Under the pieces are notes generated by a model. That model searched no databases. It was not told the DNA's origin and saw nothing but the letters and a program-made list of their open reading frames with translations. Positions 45,741-58,698 of a stretch of DNA of 64,000 nucleotides are shown here, in pieces (positions within the stretch are counted from its first letter, which is position 1; every line of letters begins with the position of its first letter). Where the stretch lies: contig NC_088315.1 of the NCBI RefSeq assembly GCF_910592395.1, positions 4,216,501 through 4,280,500 on the forward strand, written 5' to 3'. Made by a program: the position numbers and the translations under genes. The DNA comes from Lineus longissimus. Its lineage: Eukaryota > Nemertea > Pilidiophora > Heteronemertea > Lineidae.

Positions 45741-48700
45741 GCGCTCAGCTCTTAACTCAATAACCTTATATAGACACGTTGAAAATTGTGAGCACTGCTT
45801 TGTTATAAGCAGTATGCACGTCCCAAAGCCTCCGCACATGACTGTTAGAGGTCACATCAAGAAATTGGAAATCAATCTTGCATTTTCATTGAAAGGACGG
45901 TATAGCGCCAACAAGTGTCAAGTACGGGAACCAGAGATGTGGTTGCGTAAGCTCCAAGACATATTCTGGGTGAGCTGGCAAATAGCGGAGAATTTGCGAA
46001 CTGATGACCCCCCGAAATATGCCACTTCCACCCACCCACACAGCCTGTACAGCATCCTACATAACCCCCAGTACCTGGTGCATGTTCCTGTCTCTCAAAA
46101 TGCACCATTACCATTGAAGCACCCCACTTGCATAAAATCCTACTTCCTCACAATGTCCTCATCATATCGCGAGATAAGACGCTTTCACCTCCAACTTTTT
46201 GCAGCGTTCGTTAGATCTCCTGATTCATCTCATGATTGTCTCCATAAAACTTAAAGAACACTTCACTCAACTGGTCACCATAGTAACTTGACCATAATTT
46301 TCATCAAAAGCACAGAGAATGCAGTACCACACGTATTTTCGTACCACTGACTACGACGAAAGACGTTCCATGTTCTGGATCCCGTGTCACTTTCAAAGCA
46401 CCACAATCTCAAAAGTTTTAGCACTTTTGTTTTAATGATTCAGTGCAAGGTTGTGGATTTTCTATAACTGACTTTATGATGCTTTACCAGTAGTTACCTG
46501 ACTATGTACTTGTTTAAAATACGCTTTCAAGAGATTTGTTTTGATGTATGAGGCAAGGGAGCAATACTTGTACTTTTTGTGGGAGTCGGAGTGGCGGGCC
46601 AGTCACAATCCTTGACAGTTCAAATCAGCATTTAAACTTTTTCGCAATCGTTTTCTTCTTTCTTCATTTCACCCTCTTGATTACATGAGGAAGTGATCTA
46701 AGCACAGAGATCAAATCCACGACCAACCTGTGACAAGCAGTGATGTCGATTTCAAACATCAATCATATCCACACTGCAACCCTGACGTCCTCTCAGCTGC
46801 TGACGTTGTCTGCTAGTGATTCATGCTGCCATCTTCCAACTTGTGGGTCAGTCTAATCCTCCATAAAAACACACGATCATCTTATTAAAAAACAGCATCG
46901 AGAGACTGGTACTAAGTATGCAAGATTATTGGAATTTATCGACGTTAAAAAAACTTTTAAAACTCCCTGGGGCTTAGCATTTAGAATACATGTAGTTGCT
47001 GATTCAGCATTTTTCCTGATATTCGATTGGTCATTTAAAATGGAGCATTGGACTTGTTAGTTTTTTTATGAAACTCTGAAAGAGGATTAGCAGTATTAGA
47101 CAATTTTTCTCTGGCAATTGGGATTTCGATCTTCTTTAAGCAGAATAGTTACAAGTAGTTTGTTGCAGATTCTCTAACTGATGTCAACCTTAATGTGTCA
47201 AGCCACCCTGTACATCAGAAACACTCGCCTGTTTATGCATACATGTGATTTCGGACTGTCACTGGTGAGTTGGAATCCAAAGAGATTAGTGCTGTCCTTA
47301 GTGATTTCAGAAAAAAATACAGCAGTTTTTGCCAGACAAGATAGATCTGTCCTTGTCATTCTCTCAGAGGGATTTGTCGGCGGTCAGGCGTGAAAATTAT
47401 TAAGTGGTTTTAAATAAATGACAGAAAAATAAGTTTTACCCCTTTTCAGATGCACCAAGAAACATATTGAGAAGAAATCCAACTTTCAATCAAATCTTAG
47501 AAAGCGATACAATTCCTCGAAAAACGTTTTCAAACAAATGCACCAGCAAACTTGTAGAAGTCAATACACTAATTTACTTCAAAGAAATTTAGTTTCCTAA
47601 CATCAAACGGTTCTTAACTTTTCATTTTGAAGTGTGTCTGTGTGATAGGCTAGCGTTATACCTGTGAAACAAAAGGCCTATCACAATTTTTTGGGGACAG
47701 AATGACAACCTAAGCAGCTTCGTGAGCAACCAAAAACCACTCCTACACCTGACCAAAATCTTTTTCGTTCAAAAAACCAATAAAAGATCTGTGGCTTGGC
47801 TTCACAACGCCGGCATCTGTTTGCACACAATCTCTCCAATCTATTGTCATTATCGTGTCACATTCCACTCTGACCCCACTGCCTCCAACCAAAAGGTAAA
47901 AATCTCCACATATTTCTGAACACGTTCTCAGCATCACTACAACACTGGCAAAAAAACGTCTTCCTGCATCATGCAATTGCAAATGTGGCATGGAATTTTT
48001 TTGAGCTGTTCTCGTGCGAAAGGCGTTTGCATACAAAATATATGTAAGTAGGCAGTGAGTCAGAGTACCAGTCACAACATGGCCCACTCAAGCAGACGGC
48101 GGCATTGGAGCGCATGACATAATCGTAAAGGAGAAGGAAGACTAGGCTGTTTTAGGAATTTTGGGGATGGGGGACCCACCAAAATATTTTTGAAAGAAAC
48201 GTGTTATTCAATTGGATGTCCCTCAAGTTTTTCAATATGAAAAAAGGGCATGTCAATTTTGAGATAGAGTTTGGTTTCATAAGTTAAAACACAAATTGGA
48301 TCAAAAACATACATTTCAAAATTGTATAAGATGACATACTAATACTTGCAGTCAGTACAGCACAGAATTACATCAAAATATATGAATAACCTTTTCGCAA
48401 TTTTGATCCCATTGATTTTCTGCTATGAATTGTCATTTGCCACGAGGCTGTTTTTTTAGACAAAGATCCCCAGGGATTAGACCACATATAAAATGCATAG
48501 CCAGAAGTCCTCAGGTCATTGGTGACACATTAAATGCGATATATTGGTGAGTCCCATCAACAGCCAGCACTCCAGCCGAGAAGCACGCAGCAGGAGGCCA
48601 ACGCCCACATCTAATTTCGTCCAACTTCAAAAAACCAAGAGTGAGACGATTGGCCGTAAATGACATATAATTTTCTCACTAAATAGCCCCTTCACTCCTC

Positions 48701-49219
48701 TAGTTAGGTCAGGTAATGATCGTCTTTCGTAGTCAATTGAGGGGGTGGCAGCAATTGTCGAAATAGCCATTAGTCAGTGGCTGAGATCAATGGCACAATA
48801 ACGATGAAATACACATGCGGACAATACCGTGAAAATAGATATTTTCAGTCATAGGATCTTGGGATAGCGGTCTGCAACCACTCCACCGCACCTAATCAAA
48901 TTTCACAAGTTTCTATATGAAATCTTAAGCCATTGTGCGCAGTGATTTGGCTGAGAATTGCACAGTTTTCAAAGCAAGATTGCGCTGATTGGCACATCGT
49001 GGTGCACGTGGTCAAAGACATGTGGCATTGAAGATCACAGGGACCAACATAAGAGGCAGAATTAAGGAGTATTGGGTTACTATTCACCATAGGGGACTTT
49101 CTCAATGACTTTGACTGAGCTCATATTGCAACTGGCGTGGATGCCATAGCGCTTTGTTGAATTATAATTGCATATACAGACAGTGCAAGTATACATGACA
49201 CTAAGTGTCTTACTAATAA
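45741..49219. other. Non-coding stretch with one exon-like segment
   Basis: No recognised gene. The 146-codon plus frame at 45814-46254 and the 114-codon minus frame at 47743-48087 have no family resemblance. An exon-like segment at 47169-47264 is listed separately. Confidence 0.5.
47169..47264 (+). other. Candidate exon with both splice sites, unknown gene
   Basis: An acceptor (GTAGTTTGTTGCAG) precedes 96 nt that end in a strong donor (CTG/GTGAGT). Read as an internal exon, every frame has a stop. Read as a first coding exon, the ATG at 47181 is open for 28 codons to the donor (MSTLMCQATLYIRN...). One alternative frame reads SLTDVNLNVSSHPVHQKH before a stop. The gene is not recognised. Confidence 0.2.
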
Positions 49220-49371
49220 GACCCTCGAAACTGACAAGTACAGCCCTTAATAGAGAGGTGTCCTGATAACAGAGGTCAAATTGGATAGAAAGAACCCACT
49301 TGGGACCGAAACTAAGGTTAGTGTAGAGGTTGTCCTTAATAGAGAGGTGTCCACTAAGGGAGGTTTCACTG
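49220..49371. mobile_element. Pogo-like MITE, left terminus lost
   Basis: The interior and right end match the 36.2-kb copy: ACTGACAAGT, GTCCTGATAACAGAGGTC, GTCCTTAATAGAGAGGTGTC, and the end GGAGGTTTCACTG followed by TA (49372-49373). The first 25 or so bases of the consensus are replaced by unrelated sequence, so this copy cannot have a functional left end. Confidence 0.65.
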
Positions 49372-50208
49372 TACTATGTATGAGTAGCTTGTTATGGACT
49401 CTCCTCACAGGTCGAGATAGTATCACTGGGCAAGTTGCAATTGGCATCCAACGGCATGCACACACCCAAGATCAATGCTGAAAATATTCTGCACCAACAT
49501 TTACAACTTAAGATTTTGGACATGTCGCCAAAACCTGAGCTCACCACCCAACCAGTCATCTGCAAAAACTCACCCAGATCTTCTTTTGACATCAACTAAA
49601 TTACATTTACAATTTCATGTTTGCTCAGTTTTTGATTTGGACACAAGACCGACAGACGAACACAGTTGGCGACTTATTCAGAGGAAACCTCCATTCAAAA
49701 CTCAGCTGCGTTTTTTCCATGATTTCAATGGTGGATGCTCCGACTATGCTGGAGTTTTCACAAATGCTTTGTGTGAGGTGTACGAGTCTCAAAGATGGTC
49801 TTCAAATGGCTAATCGAAAGATTTGTTGGTAATTTTGGCTTCTGTTCTTTGACCTGGTTTTCGGATATGGTAGAGATCTCTTTTGAATAGGAAGACACCC
49901 GTAACATCAATGGTGTTCCCAATAGCGGAAGGAGCAGCGACCACACTCGGAGAACTGTGGAGCATTTGAAGGTCCGATACAAAAAACACAGGACTAATTT
50001 TTCATCAGCAACCAAAATAATAGGCACTCCGTCATGTCCTTTTTTGTTGACTGGTAGACACCTGGATCCTCAGTATATGTACTTGCAGGCTTGATGTTTA
50101 CTGAGTCAGTCTGGTCACACGCCAAAGGCTAACGGCAGCTAATACCAACTACATGAAACAGCTTCATCGTACGAGTATCGTTTTCCTCCATGTATCTTTC
50201 CCCATCAC

Positions 50209-50760
50209 GTGCCCATAGGGACCTTACCACATGGTCAGAACAGCATGAAACTGTGTCCCAGAGCTGTACTTCAAATCTGTTATCCTCCATGTATCTTACT
50301 CCTCCTGGACATTTTCACCACAGTGATAGCTGCAGGGTGCATAGCTGTCTGGTTCCTTCGATACAAATCTGTTGCCCACCTGAGGGTGCCACTCTTCCTC
50401 TTCTATGCCCAGAGGACATCACCTCATGGTGAGAACAACAAAGTAACTTCTGCCGCAAGGGACGATGACTTGATGGGATGGGAGGGGACTTTTCTTGCAT
50501 TTGCTGCTATGGTTTTGACCACATGGGGAGTAACCTCAAGTAGTGACCATATGGTGTCTAAAGATAAGGATGTAAAACCATCACTGCCTGCTGAACTAAC
50601 ACACAACCTTCACACACTTGCCGTCATGAGACAGGCAAAGGAACCAAACATCAACTGCTTCATTCAGCATTCCTCTTTTCTGGTTGTCTCACCCTTTCCA
50701 CTAGGTAGAGGAATTTCAATTTCTGTTAAAAGAGTTACCCACCCTAGATGCGATATGTAA
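50209..50760 (+). other. 183-codon open frame, probably not a gene
   Basis: The longest open frame outside the DIRS element. It has a hydrophobic segment at residues 20-49 and another at about 93-108, but no family resemblance. Its first 250 bp is made of diverged repeats: CCTCCATGTATCTT occurs at about 50188 and 50284, and TGCCCATAGGGACC...CATGGTCAGAACA at 50209 recurs as TGCCCAGAGGACA...CATGGTGAGAACA at about 50406. This suggests local duplication rather than a conserved protein. It could be a chance frame or part of an unspliced transcript. Confidence 0.15.
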
Positions 50761-52097
50761 AGTACATAAGTAGTTGGTTGGAAATGCACAACGCAGCTCA
50801 TTTAAAGTGACTAGTCGCCTTTCTAGCCCTGAATCACATTCCGGGAAGGGACCAACCTGAGTCAGCCCCAGACGACCTTTGAATCATTGAAAAACAATCT
50901 ATGACACACAAAAACTGATCAAGGGAAAAACTGAAGCAGCTGGATAGTTTAGCAGAATGTAACTAACTGGTTTGTTGAGAAATTGCTTTTCAATGTCGTT
51001 ATCTGCATTTCAAAGGAAGCTTATGGGTTTACTAAGGGCAGAAGAAAGGTAGTAGCGGGTGAAAGACCCTGAAGCTCGATCAGGATGTTCACGTTCCACA
51101 TGCCAAGACCAACCAGACTCAAATTCTTTTATACCCAGGCACACCATGACATACTTTATGATTCTCTTTCACCTGACCAGCATAATAATTTCATTCTCAT
51201 AAGTCATGAATAGATATGAAAGAAATCGTGACAGCAAAAATTCTTATAAGTCACCCCATATGATAAGGTATTTATAAGCAGCTTCTTAAATTGTGAATTT
51301 GTATAGGTGCTATCGAATCAGAGCATACTATGTAAGAATGAAATAAGCTCGTCCATCATTTTTATTGTCACAGGTATGGACGAAAAGTTAAAGCAGCAGA
51401 ATATAGTCCATCCATTCTATACATTATGAATATATGATGCAGTTTCGACAAGACTGCACAAACTGAATGGGAGATGCTGCCCAATTGGATAAAGGTCCAG
51501 GACAATGGCCAACCAGGATGGAAGTGTACTATTTGTTATCTATAGGATCTGATCAAAACATTTGAAAGGATTGAATACGATAATAGCTGCACAAATACAA
51601 ATATGGGATAGTATACAAAATAAAGCTGGGTGTTTTCTATGGGTGGTTTTTTGCAACCCATTTGTGCTGGTGAGTTTGTTGCAAAATTATATGTGTATTG
51701 ATTTGCTCTGTCATGTCATCAGAATGTGAAAAAAACTTCCTTGATTTCTTCAATCATGTAACAGTAAGGAGATAGAATGCACAGCAACCAGCTGTAAATC
51801 CCCACCTTCCCCCGAAACCACTTCTCCGGAAAGAAGCAAATCACTTGAGATTCCAACACACTAAGCGAATGAGTCTGTGCTTGTGAATCACTTGCTGTGA
51901 TCATCTCCAATAATGACCCATACATAACAGTAATAATCAATCAAAACCAGCTACCCTGGTAAAGAGTATGATAGATGACAAAATACCATCACTGGTCAAA
52001 ATTATGCCACAAAGATTCAATATCTAACACACGCAGATCGCAGTGAATCATCCACCCGTTAGCAACTTTCAAAGCGCGCCAAGATCTACCAAAGCAA

Positions 52098-52121
52098 GTA
52101 ATTAAATAATTATTTAATTAC
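52098..52121. repeat. Perfect 24-bp AT palindrome
   Basis: GTAATTAAATAA is directly followed by its exact reverse complement TTATTTAATTAC, with no spacer. In AT-rich DNA part of this is expected by chance, but a 12-bp uninterrupted arm is unusual. It could extrude as a cruciform. Confidence 0.8.
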
Positions 52122-52504
52122 AACATCTTTATATTTAAAACAAGACGGCACATTTGTGAGTTTCAAAAATTGTGTTTCGCGAGATTCTGAGCAGTGATGT
52201 GTAATTAGCGTCTAATGGCATGTGTGCTTATGACTTTTACGCATGCAATAAATACTAAAAAATACTCTAATTGCCGAAGACAAAAGTTGCATTCTATTCG
52301 CATTATTCTGAGTGTGAGTCATTGAGATGCAAAAAAGCACTGATCTATGACAATTCTGCTTTCAATGGCAAATATACGCAAATTGTAAAGAAAGCATCAA
52401 CAGGATTAATTAATGAGATAACACTGACTGGAATGAAATGTAGGTCAAGTTGGAAATAGGATGTTCTTCAGTAAATTGCTCAGCAAACGAGCAATAATTG
52501 TCGC

Positions 52505-52580
52505 CGAGACCTGCAATCCTGATCATGCAGTGGTCATCGGAGTACCTGCGACGCAACAAGAATCACTGAGTATTGTGACG
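52505..52580 (+). repeat. Dispersed repeat, partner of 17.3 kb
   Basis: Aligns with the reverse complement of 17273-17365: GAGACCTGCAATCCTGATCA, then GTCATCGGAGTACCTGCGAC and CAAGAATC. About 20 bp is missing relative to the other copy. Confidence 0.4.
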
Positions 52581-53946
52581 TGCAATCAATAAGGAGATTC
52601 TGCAGTTTTCCAGTGATTTGAAAACAAATTAATCCTAAATATGGTCTGTCTCGCCTGACTCTACATGTATACTGAAAGGAATGCTAAACCTTTCAATGAA
52701 ACCAAATCTTAGCAACTTCTCACCACTTTTCATACTATTTGTATGCGAATCTGATTTGAACTTGATGTGGTAGCTCGATGAGCTCATGGCATGACTAAAT
52801 CATGTCAAACAAAGACTGGCTGTATGTCATTACAGCCAGATTGTGTCGTAGTAGTCAAATATATGGATGTCTTTGTTTATAACTGATGGATAAGAGGAAT
52901 CGCCGAGGGAGGCGGCAGGGAGAAATGGACCAGCCTTCTTCAATTAGAATCATGAAAGGTAGAAATAGATCCAAACTGGTCACTGTCTCCCCCCCCCCCC
53001 CCTCTCAGAGGTTAATAATGCTTTGACTTAGCAGCCAATGAGTATGAAAGGTAGAGTAATTGCCAGTAATTGTACTCACCCTCAACAAGAAAGGAATTGT
53101 ATCCTGACCAAGTTTAGTTTCGCTGCAGCTCCAGCCTCGACTAAACACGATCAGTTCCAACTGGTCGACCCCCGGGACGTCAAATCATACACGTATATAG
53201 ATTAGTGAGTTTTCAATAATGATTGCATGACTCACATCACGAGCAATGACAAGTTTGTATTATTTCGTATTTCTGCCCCGGCCGCATGCATCAATACTTG
53301 CTTATTGTGACATCATTGAGGAAGGCGTAAAGCGCTTTATGCGAATGCGACATGCACAACGGCGAGAGTGCACAAACAGAAAGATACAACTCCAAAAGGC
53401 AGATATATTGAATTTTCTCCAGCTTCGATCAATTTTCTGAATGTAGATTTTTAAACTTGTATTAGCTGTTATTTTGGTGTAGCGTTTCTTGCATTGTGAT
53501 GTAATTGAGAAAAGGCATGAAACTTCACATGACCATGGCATCCACCGCACCATGACAAATTACACATGAAAAGATAACTTTCCAAAAAGACAACATTTTA
53601 AAAATTCGGCGGCACAAGATCAATATTATGACAATGAAGATTTTTCAAAGCTATCTGTTTGCTCCGGAGGTCACTGGCATCAATTGGCGTGGTAGCGGAA
53701 CTGGGAGAGTAATCACAAAAAGATATCACTTAGAAAGACAGACAGATTTCGAATAGTTGATTTTGAATAACACAGAATCAATGTTCTGACAGATAACTAT
53801 TTTCGAGTTGTACTATTCGGCCAGCTGCGGTTGATGAAATGACATTGTGATTCTATCTTAGGAATAAGTGTGTAGCATTGTGTTATCTAGTCGCATCAAT
53901 TATTACACTCGACCATTGTGTGGTCTGTTAATGTAGCGTCACAGGG

Positions 53947-54047
53947 TCTCCGTCAGAGGTACAGTGGGTACACTCTCCATACCCCCAAAAAGGTTGTGGG
54001 TATGGATTCGTACCCTTAAAAAAAAGAGGAAAAATTCCTGACGGAGA
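53947..54047. repeat. Nested inverted-repeat foldback, about 101 bp
   Basis: Three sets of arms are nested on one axis: TCTCCGTCAG (53947) with CTGACGGAGA (54038), GGGTAC (53966) with GTACCC (54010), and TCCATACCC (53976) with GGGTATGGA (53998). The centre is CCAAAAAGGTTGT. The whole could fold into one long imperfect hairpin. It is most likely a small foldback MITE, with no coding sequence. Confidence 0.65.
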
Positions 54048-54099
54048 GTTGCCCTCATATCTCATGAGGTAGAAGTCCAGTCAGTTATTAAACCCATTG

Positions 54100-54170
54100 C
54101 AGTGGAACCTCCCTTAACGGACACCTCTCTGTCAAGGACACCATCTGAGGACACTAGTTTTGGTCCGAAG
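54100..54170 (+). mobile_element. Left end of the pogo-like MITE family
   Basis: CAGTGGAACCTCCCTTAACG then GACACCTCTCTGTCAAGGAC matches the terminal motif and its first internal repeat. The base pair before it is TG, not TA. No right terminus is visible, so it is a truncated copy. Confidence 0.55.
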
Positions 54171-54811
54171 GCAATGGCATTATTGACAGTCATCCATACA
54201 CGCAAAACAGACAGAGACAGCCTCAGAAGAGAGACAAATATTGAATTTTTCCATCCCAAGATCAATTTTATGAATGAATGTTTTCCACTCTGCTGTAGAT
54301 TGACTGGAAATTCAAGTTTGTAATGATGGTGGAAAAAATTGAGCTGCAGTGAAAAAATGCGCAGAAGAAAATGATGAGAATGACAGCTTGGTCGATGTAA
54401 AAACGCACATGTATCAAATAGCATAATATTTGATGTAAGGCCACGAGAAAGAAGGGTTTAGTTTCATGTAGAAGGGATTGTAAAAAGTCAAGGCATCAGT
54501 AGTTGTGTCCTGTTGAAGTACTCTCATGCTCTAAAGGGATGGAAATTGGCATATGCTGTAGATGAGGCTGTCATAACTTGCTGAATGGGTGTCTGTCTGT
54601 CAAGAGCTCTAGTCTCAGTGTGTGCAGAAAGTGTTCATGGTCAGTCATAAGGACATCTTGTGACAGCAATGTTGGAGCCATGCTGGTGAGGATGCTAAGG
54701 TGTTGCATGGGAGATGCTGTGCTGTGCTGTCAGTATTGGATGTCTCACCTAACACTGCTCAGTTGAGCTGTCATTTTTCCTAAATCCTCAGCTGCCATAT
54801 CGGTTTTGCCT

Positions 54812-54880
54812 ACATTTAGCTCCACCCTCGCCGGTGTTTGGTGAGACAACCAATACCTCCAGTTTGGTATCAATTCCTTT
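54812..54880 (+). repeat. Dispersed repeat, partner of 16.3 kb
   Basis: Direct-orientation match to 16332-16396, with the shared core CCTCCAGTTTGGTATCAATT (one difference). See the entry at 16332. Confidence 0.6.
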
Positions 54881-57800
54881 AATATTGCCATGTAGTGGTG
54901 ACGCAATAACGCCAATGTCACAATGCTGATATATTCTTGTCAGGAATTTTTGAATATTTGAATATTGGGGTGCTTCTTGTTTTTGCCCTCTTACATACTT
55001 CTTGTTCAGGTGGTAGACTTTTTATCGGGATGGCAAATGTGGAGGACCCTATTATATCATCAACTGCTGTCCTCAAATGTCCTCAGATGCTCAGCTCTCA
55101 CATCATATTTTACCAGAAACAAGCACACTTGGCCTCAGTAATTCATGGTAGGGACAAGGAGAAATTGCATCAAGTAGATATGAGATGCAATAAAATCCAC
55201 CATTCTGATTGACAGTTAGGCAAACAGATGTGTTCGAGGATATAGGCAGGCTTTTTTACAACTCGGAGTGAAAAATCACACCAAATGAGAAATGTCAGAT
55301 GACAGAAGAATTATGGTAACTATGCGAATCACCCTCTGCTCGTAGGACACCCTAGGGACACCAATTTGAGTGACAATCTTATGTTAACTGTGCCCAGTTT
55401 TATTGCATTTTCTATTTGCTGCCAATTATGACCTGTTTTATTACTTGCTTTAAGCAATAGTGCAAAGATTTGAGGGAATGGGGCAGGGAGCAGTTTTGGC
55501 CAAAAAAAGCATCCAAATCAAATTTGTTAAATCAACCAGAACACAACATAATCTGACTGATGGAGAAACAAACAAGAACATTATTTTAAAACAACCAACA
55601 TGACCAAGTGCTGTCTCAAAAGTACTTTTTAAATTCTTGAACCATACATTAGGGACGGCTGGCATTCCATTCATGAGATTTCTTTTTTCTTTTCTGATTC
55701 AAAGTTTGACAAGATTATGTCTACATGTACTACATTATCTTTCTCAAACAAGCTTTGAAGCGTTTTCAGCAAGAATGAGTCTGATACAATATGACCCAAA
55801 CTACACTGATAATGACGATACCAGGGCACTTACAGTGACAGATGCGCCCACTGTCATTTGAGTCCCAACTATTCATCCCCATGGTATTCAGCCAACAAAC
55901 CCTTTCATGCAGCAACTAAAAGCCAAATGTTGGCATAGAAAAAACTATCAGAAAACTTAACTACTACAAAAGAATTATACGAAAATGGTGATAAGAACTG
56001 AACAATCATGACAATTGAAATATAATCGTTGAGTATATCAGATTTAGGCATTATATTAATTACCTTTGAATCAAAAATGTGACTGAAGTGAAAACTTGAA
56101 TTCAAAGTATCAATATAACTGAAAACCTAAATTTAAAGTATTAACAGAAAGAATACTTCAAGAATCTACCTGCAGTGTATTACCTGATTCTTCTTGAAAT
56201 TCAGCTGTTTGCTAGCTTGAATTGAAGACTGGACAGTAATTTTGGCGAATTATACATGTATACATGTACGACGTCTTAAAGAAGCTGCTAACAATGATCC
56301 TACATTGATCCAAGTGGGGTGGGCCAGTCATGTATGCATGAACTCACTCAACCATTGTCATGACGATATATTCTAATATTCTATGCGATATTATATGAAA
56401 ATACTTCCTGGAGGAGGCTATTCAACCGTTGCATCCATGACCGGGGCATAACATCCACACCTTTCATATGGTAATCAGTATCTATATCTTAACTATACAA
56501 TATAGTGCGACTCAGCAAGTTTTGAAAAGTTTCAGGAACATACAATAAGATCATGAATAGAAACTGGCAACGGCCCAAAGCAGGATTTTGAGAAACTGTA
56601 AACAAGTTTGAAAAGAATTAGACCTTCTAGTACAATCTGTAAGTTGACATAGAATCTTTGGTTGGAGATATTTCGTTCTCCCCCTTAGACTAGAGCAACC
56701 AAACCCTTCTCACATCTCCCTAATCTTCTTGATGTCTTGATGCGAACAACATGAGATGGATATTTGAGGTGGAGCCAATCTCTGGCGACCTCGGGTTCAA
56801 CCAATCTCAACCAGAGTCACAGTCTCATTTTATTCTTGACACTTTCTTCAGTTGAGATGCACCAGTTGAGATACATGTACAGCTCACATTGATCAAAAAG
56901 TCAACTTAAACTGGAACATGAAATACAAACGTCTTGAAAACTCACCAAGAAAGTTGTCCTTATGAGTTATGGAGAGTCAAATTTGAATTGAATCTTCCAT
57001 TGCAACAAAACTGAACCCCTGGCAAACAATAAGAGAAATTGATAGAAATTAATGACAAATAATGAAATATAGTTTTGGTGTCATCATTAGGGAGTTGCCT
57101 TCACAACAGTGAAAGAGCAACTTTTCAAGGATAAAGTTCTTTTACTTACATCATTTTCTGCAAAAACAATTAACATGGAGATGTTTTTGCTTGCTAATGT
57201 CCTGATCAAATGTGTTAGAATTAATTTGCATGGAAATTATCACAAGTGCAAACCAAAACAAATGGAAATGATCAAACTAACAACAATAAATAATTTTAGA
57301 TGGTAGGGTAATTAAAAACTGCCTTTCTTTTGTCATCACCACATGGAAATCTTAAAACCAGAAAATTACACTTGCACAAAATTGCATTGGACCACCTCGT
57401 GAATGTTAACATAATTTGAGTAAAAATAATAAAATTTCTGCAAAACGAATCAATTTTGCTGACTAATCCTATTAGTCCGCTCTCACCAGACTCGTTTTCT
57501 CTGCATTACACCTCGTTTTAACAAATTCTTGCCAAGTTAATTACGCAAAATCACGGAGCTAACAGAATTCATCAAGTAAATATTACCGTAAGATCTATAA
57601 AGTAACTATGCAAGTAATCAAGTAATTAAATACAACATAAATATTGTGAAAAAATAAATAAGTGAAAATAAAACCATCATTTTTTGTTAATTTCAAGCAC
57701 CACTTCCTGGTACAGACATGTACAAGTATAAAAGATATTTCACATTTTTTGTCAAAAATCAGCAAAGCATGAACCATGCAAGAAGATATTCAAGTATTTC

Positions 57801-58062
57801 TTTAAAAATGTCACAAAGATATGCCATGGCCTGGGAAACTGGCAAATTGGGGAAGTCCCTAACCCAGGATTCGGAATGCAGTTGTATTGCCTGAAGAAAC
57901 TTTGATAAAGGCTGTGCAGGTTGGAGATATTGTATAAGGGCTAGGGTACAGAGAATAGATGGTATGATGGGCCCATGGCAGATACAACTATGTGGTTTCC
58001 ATTGATCATTCAATAGAGCCTAATGGAGATTCTCCATCAAAGAATCATTGATGGCCAATGTT

Positions 58063-58097
58063 AGAATCTATGACAATTATTATCAGTCATAGATTCT
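58063..58097. repeat. Perfect 12-bp inverted repeat, 11-nt loop
   Basis: AGAATCTATGAC (58063-58074) pairs exactly with GTCATAGATTCT (58086-58097). A smaller 7-bp hairpin (CCATCAA/TTGATGG, 58034-58054) lies just upstream. The function is unknown; it could be the core of a foldback element. Confidence 0.75.
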
Positions 58098-58698
58098 GTG
58101 ATGGAAACTTTTGCTAGTGTAGAGTGAAGAGTCGGAGATAGTGCATTTTCAGCTACAAAGTGTCAGCATCCAGCACCAATCTGAGGGGCCCCTGGATGCA
58201 GCTCCTGATAAGTTTTCACACATAATTCAGTATGTCTCCGCATGACTCAAACTACGTCCCCAGCAGATTCAAACTACATGCACTGTCTACCTAATTTATT
58301 ATTATTTAGTGCATTTTTTGCAGATGTCATAGTATGACTCATTCCTCCACAAAATCATTGCCATGGAATGTCTTTTAGTTGCGCGACACGCCAGTTAAAG
58401 GAAAATGGCGGAAAGCAATTTTCCACCTTTTATGTGATGGTATTTCAAAAATTGAATTCCTTTTCTGTGATTGTCAACACTTGCATGCAAGTGGACAGGG
58501 ACAAGCACCAAGTGAAGAGTGTGCTTGATGCAGCAATATTGGACTGTTCAGTAAAAGATGTACTCAGTTAGGCCTACCTCTCATAGAGGCAGATTCCTAA
58601 GCAATTGCATATAGATCTATTCCAAGCTTGTATAATTAGAGGAATATCAGTCACAGAGAGGTACATTAATACCAGGAATGAAGTGTTTGGTGTCTTAC

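Larger units (their letters stand above)
49372..53946. other. Non-coding stretch with palindromes and repeats
   Basis: No recognised gene. Listed separately: the 183-codon frame at 50209, a 24-bp palindrome at 52098 and the repeat at 52505. There is also a 9-bp hairpin (CTGGCTGTA, 52816-52824, loop 6) and a 14-C run at 52989-53002. On the minus strand at 53079 a consensus donor (TTGAGG/GTGAGT) follows about 100 bp of mixed-GC sequence downstream of a TATA-like TCTATATA near 53200, which could be a non-coding first exon. Confidence 0.45.
54171..58698. other. No assigned gene; possible minus-strand exons near the right end
   Basis: A strong acceptor (CATACTTCTTGTTCAG) ends at about 55010 and is followed by a frame open to 55212 (GRLFIGMANVEDPII...), unassigned. 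On the minus strand, 57759-57882 after the acceptor CAAAGTTTCTTCAG is open to a stop and reads like protein (WVRDFPNLPVSQAMAYLCD). It might be a terminal exon of the gene that starts next to fuz, but the phase does not join directly to the exon at 58699. Holds the repeat at 54812 and the hairpin at 58063. Confidence 0.4.

Noticed and set aside
52989-53002. Poly-C run as a functional motif
   Set aside because: Simple homopolymer; likely length-variable and not informative.
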